Shown here: positions 6,218 through 6,865 of the stretch, one piece after another | Numbering within the stretch: position 1 is the stretch's first letter | How the letters are laid out: each line of letters opens with the position of its first letter | NCBI GenBank assembly: GCA_013041835.1 | Contig: JABDRH010000239.1 | Location: 1-6,865, forward strand | Reading direction: 5' to 3' | DNA: 6,865 bases | Source of the DNA: Desulfatitalea sp. | GTDB lineage: Bacteria > Desulfobacterota > Desulfobacteria > Desulfobacterales > Desulfosarcinaceae | Notes under the pieces: generated by a model | Database searches by the model: none | What the model was told of the DNA's origin: nothing | Seen by the model: the letters and a program-made list of their open reading frames with translations, nothing else | Made by a program: the position numbers and the translations under genes

Positions 6218-6225
6218 CCAAGCGC

Positions 6226-6865
6226 CTATTGCGCCATCGAATAGGGGTTCAGAAACTGCCTCCTCCACAGAAGTTTTTTATCCACTGCATTCAACTCAGC
6301 TTCTTCACAAACGTCTTCCCAATGCTGTTCAATCGCGGCAGTCAGGTGATCGAATATGGCACGGGCTTCTTTCTTTGAAAGAAGGAAGTTGTGTGCTGTC
6401 TCAAGGCACGTCTTGAGTCGGCTCAAATTGTTGTCGCCGGATATGCGCATTGCTTGTGAGGCCTCATTGCCCGTGCGGCCCTGCGGACAGATATCATAAG
6501 CCGGCGTCAGGGTCAGTGCCTTGCCGTCCCAAAACGCCGCATGGTTTCGCGCATGATCGTCGGTGTTGCCGCACAGGATATTGAAGACGAGTCGCGAAAA
6601 GAGCTCTTTCAGCGTATCCCTCGGATCGGTAAAACGGTGGCGAATGATTTCAGCCAGCGTTTCATAGCTGGCGTACCGCGCCATCATGTCATCGAGACCT
6701 AGCACCGTTAAAGCCGAAACCATGGCTCTGCGTGCCCACTTGTCACCTTTTGGCACGCGGTCAAAGCGTTCAATCAAGAGCACATCCTTGTTTGCCGCTT
6801 TGGCCAGTTTTACCGGCGCAACATTCAGCCCGGCCAATTCAGCCAACCGCATGGCGATGAATTCA
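6226..6865 (-). CDS. hipA: HipA-type serine/threonine kinase toxin, C-terminal part, partial at right edge
   Basis: The frame stays open to the right edge and reads EFIAMRLAELAGLNVAPVKL, matching the interior of HipA proteins; the ATG at 6852 is therefore an internal methionine. About 212 residues of an expected 400-440 are visible. HipA kinases are toxins of hipBA modules; the E. coli protein phosphorylates glutamyl-tRNA synthetase and slows growth. Counting from that methionine, visible motifs are LLIERFDR (25-32), the all-helical stretch SYETLAEIIRHRF (62-74), the catalytic loop GNTDDHARNHAAFWDG (95-110, with Asp98 the likely base and Asn103 a metal ligand) and the metal-binding Asp120 in TPAYDICPQG. 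These are intact, so the kinase domain is probably functional. The antitoxin HipB would normally be encoded upstream, beyond position 6865. It shares a strand with the acyl-CoA operon but is about 600 bases away and probably unrelated in function. Confidence 0.9.
   Translation of the reverse strand, partial: EFIAMRLAELAGLNVAPVKLAKAANKDVLLIERFDRVPKGDKWARRAMVSALTVLGLDDMMARYASYETLAEIIRHRFTDPRDTLKELFSRLVFNILCGNTDDHARNHAAFWDGKALTLTPAYDICPQGRTGNEASQAMRISGDNNLSRLKTCLETAHNFLLSKKEARAIFDHLTAAIEQHWEDVCEEAELNAVDKKLLWRRQFLNPYSMAQ

Larger units (their letters stand above)
5628..6225. other. Intergenic region without a convincing gene; upstream region of the acyl-CoA operon
   Basis: About 600 bases separate the end of the HipA gene from the ACS-like gene. 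Short open frames exist on both strands, but none has a good ribosome binding site or a recognisable product. The part near 5990-6060 is clearly AT-richer than the flanking genes. It holds a TTGACA/CAAAAT promoter candidate (5993-6020), a 7-bp inverted repeat (5961-5985), a second isolated TTGACA on the minus strand (6144-6139), a TATACT on the minus strand at 5706-5701 that could be a -10 box nearer the gene but lacks a good -35, and a 7-bp direct repeat (5653-5669). It probably carries the control region of the downstream operon and may hold degraded gene remnants. Confidence 0.6.

Noticed and set aside
5978..6244. 88-codon plus-strand frame in the intergenic region
   Set aside because: It has a TTG start, no Shine-Dalgarno, crosses AT-rich DNA and ends inside the antisense hipA gene; the product is not recognised.
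1..6865. CRISPR arrays, tRNA or rRNA genes, insertion sequences
   Set aside because: No regularly spaced repeats, tRNA-like cloverleaf, rRNA segment, transposase or terminal inverted repeats were seen.

Overview
The window looks like accessory DNA from a strictly anaerobic bacterium. A sulfate-reducing or syntrophic member of Desulfobacterota is my best guess. That guess rests on gene content (a 2-hydroxyacyl-CoA dehydratase/benzoyl-CoA reductase-type enzyme with its ATPase activator, and an acetyl-CoA synthase-like protein) and on moderately GC-rich coding sequence; it was not tested by a search. Every supported gene lies on the minus strand, so the genes are transcribed from high to low coordinates.

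Layout in transcription order: (1) 6226-6865, the C-terminal half of a HipA-type serine/threonine kinase toxin, cut by the right edge, with a possible weak terminator after it. (2) 5628-6225, about 600 bases with no convincing gene. They hold a sigma70-like promoter candidate, an inverted repeat just downstream of it and a 10-bp-period direct repeat close to the next gene. (3) 4797-5627, a 276-aa protein that matches the middle domain of acetyl-CoA synthase (CdhC/AcsB family), but the Ni-Fe-S A-cluster domain is replaced by a short tail with a new four-cysteine motif. (4) 3460-4773, a GMC-family flavoprotein with a ferredoxin-like four-cysteine motif. (5) 2965-3387, a small SCP2 (sterol-carrier-like) protein. 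(6) 2119-2937, the ATP-dependent activator (HgdC/BadF type). (7) 955-2094 and (8) 1-927, two different catalytic subunits of the 2-hydroxyacyl-CoA dehydratase type; the second runs off the left edge.

Genes 3-8 are separated by only 23-72 bases and most have a good Shine-Dalgarno sequence, so they read as one operon. The last three genes form a recognisable radical-type acyl-CoA enzyme: the activator hydrolyses ATP and passes one low-potential electron to the heterodimer. The unusual part is the front of the operon, where an acetyl-CoA-synthase-derived protein with no catalytic domain, an Fe-S GMC flavoprotein and a lipid/acyl-binding protein precede it. My inference is a pathway for a hydrophobic or cyclic alcohol or acyl-CoA. 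The GMC enzyme would handle an alcohol/carbonyl step, the SCP2 protein would bind the substrate or its thioester, the ACS-like protein would bind CoA or carry electrons, and the dehydratase/reductase would carry out the difficult radical step. The substrate cannot be read from the sequence.
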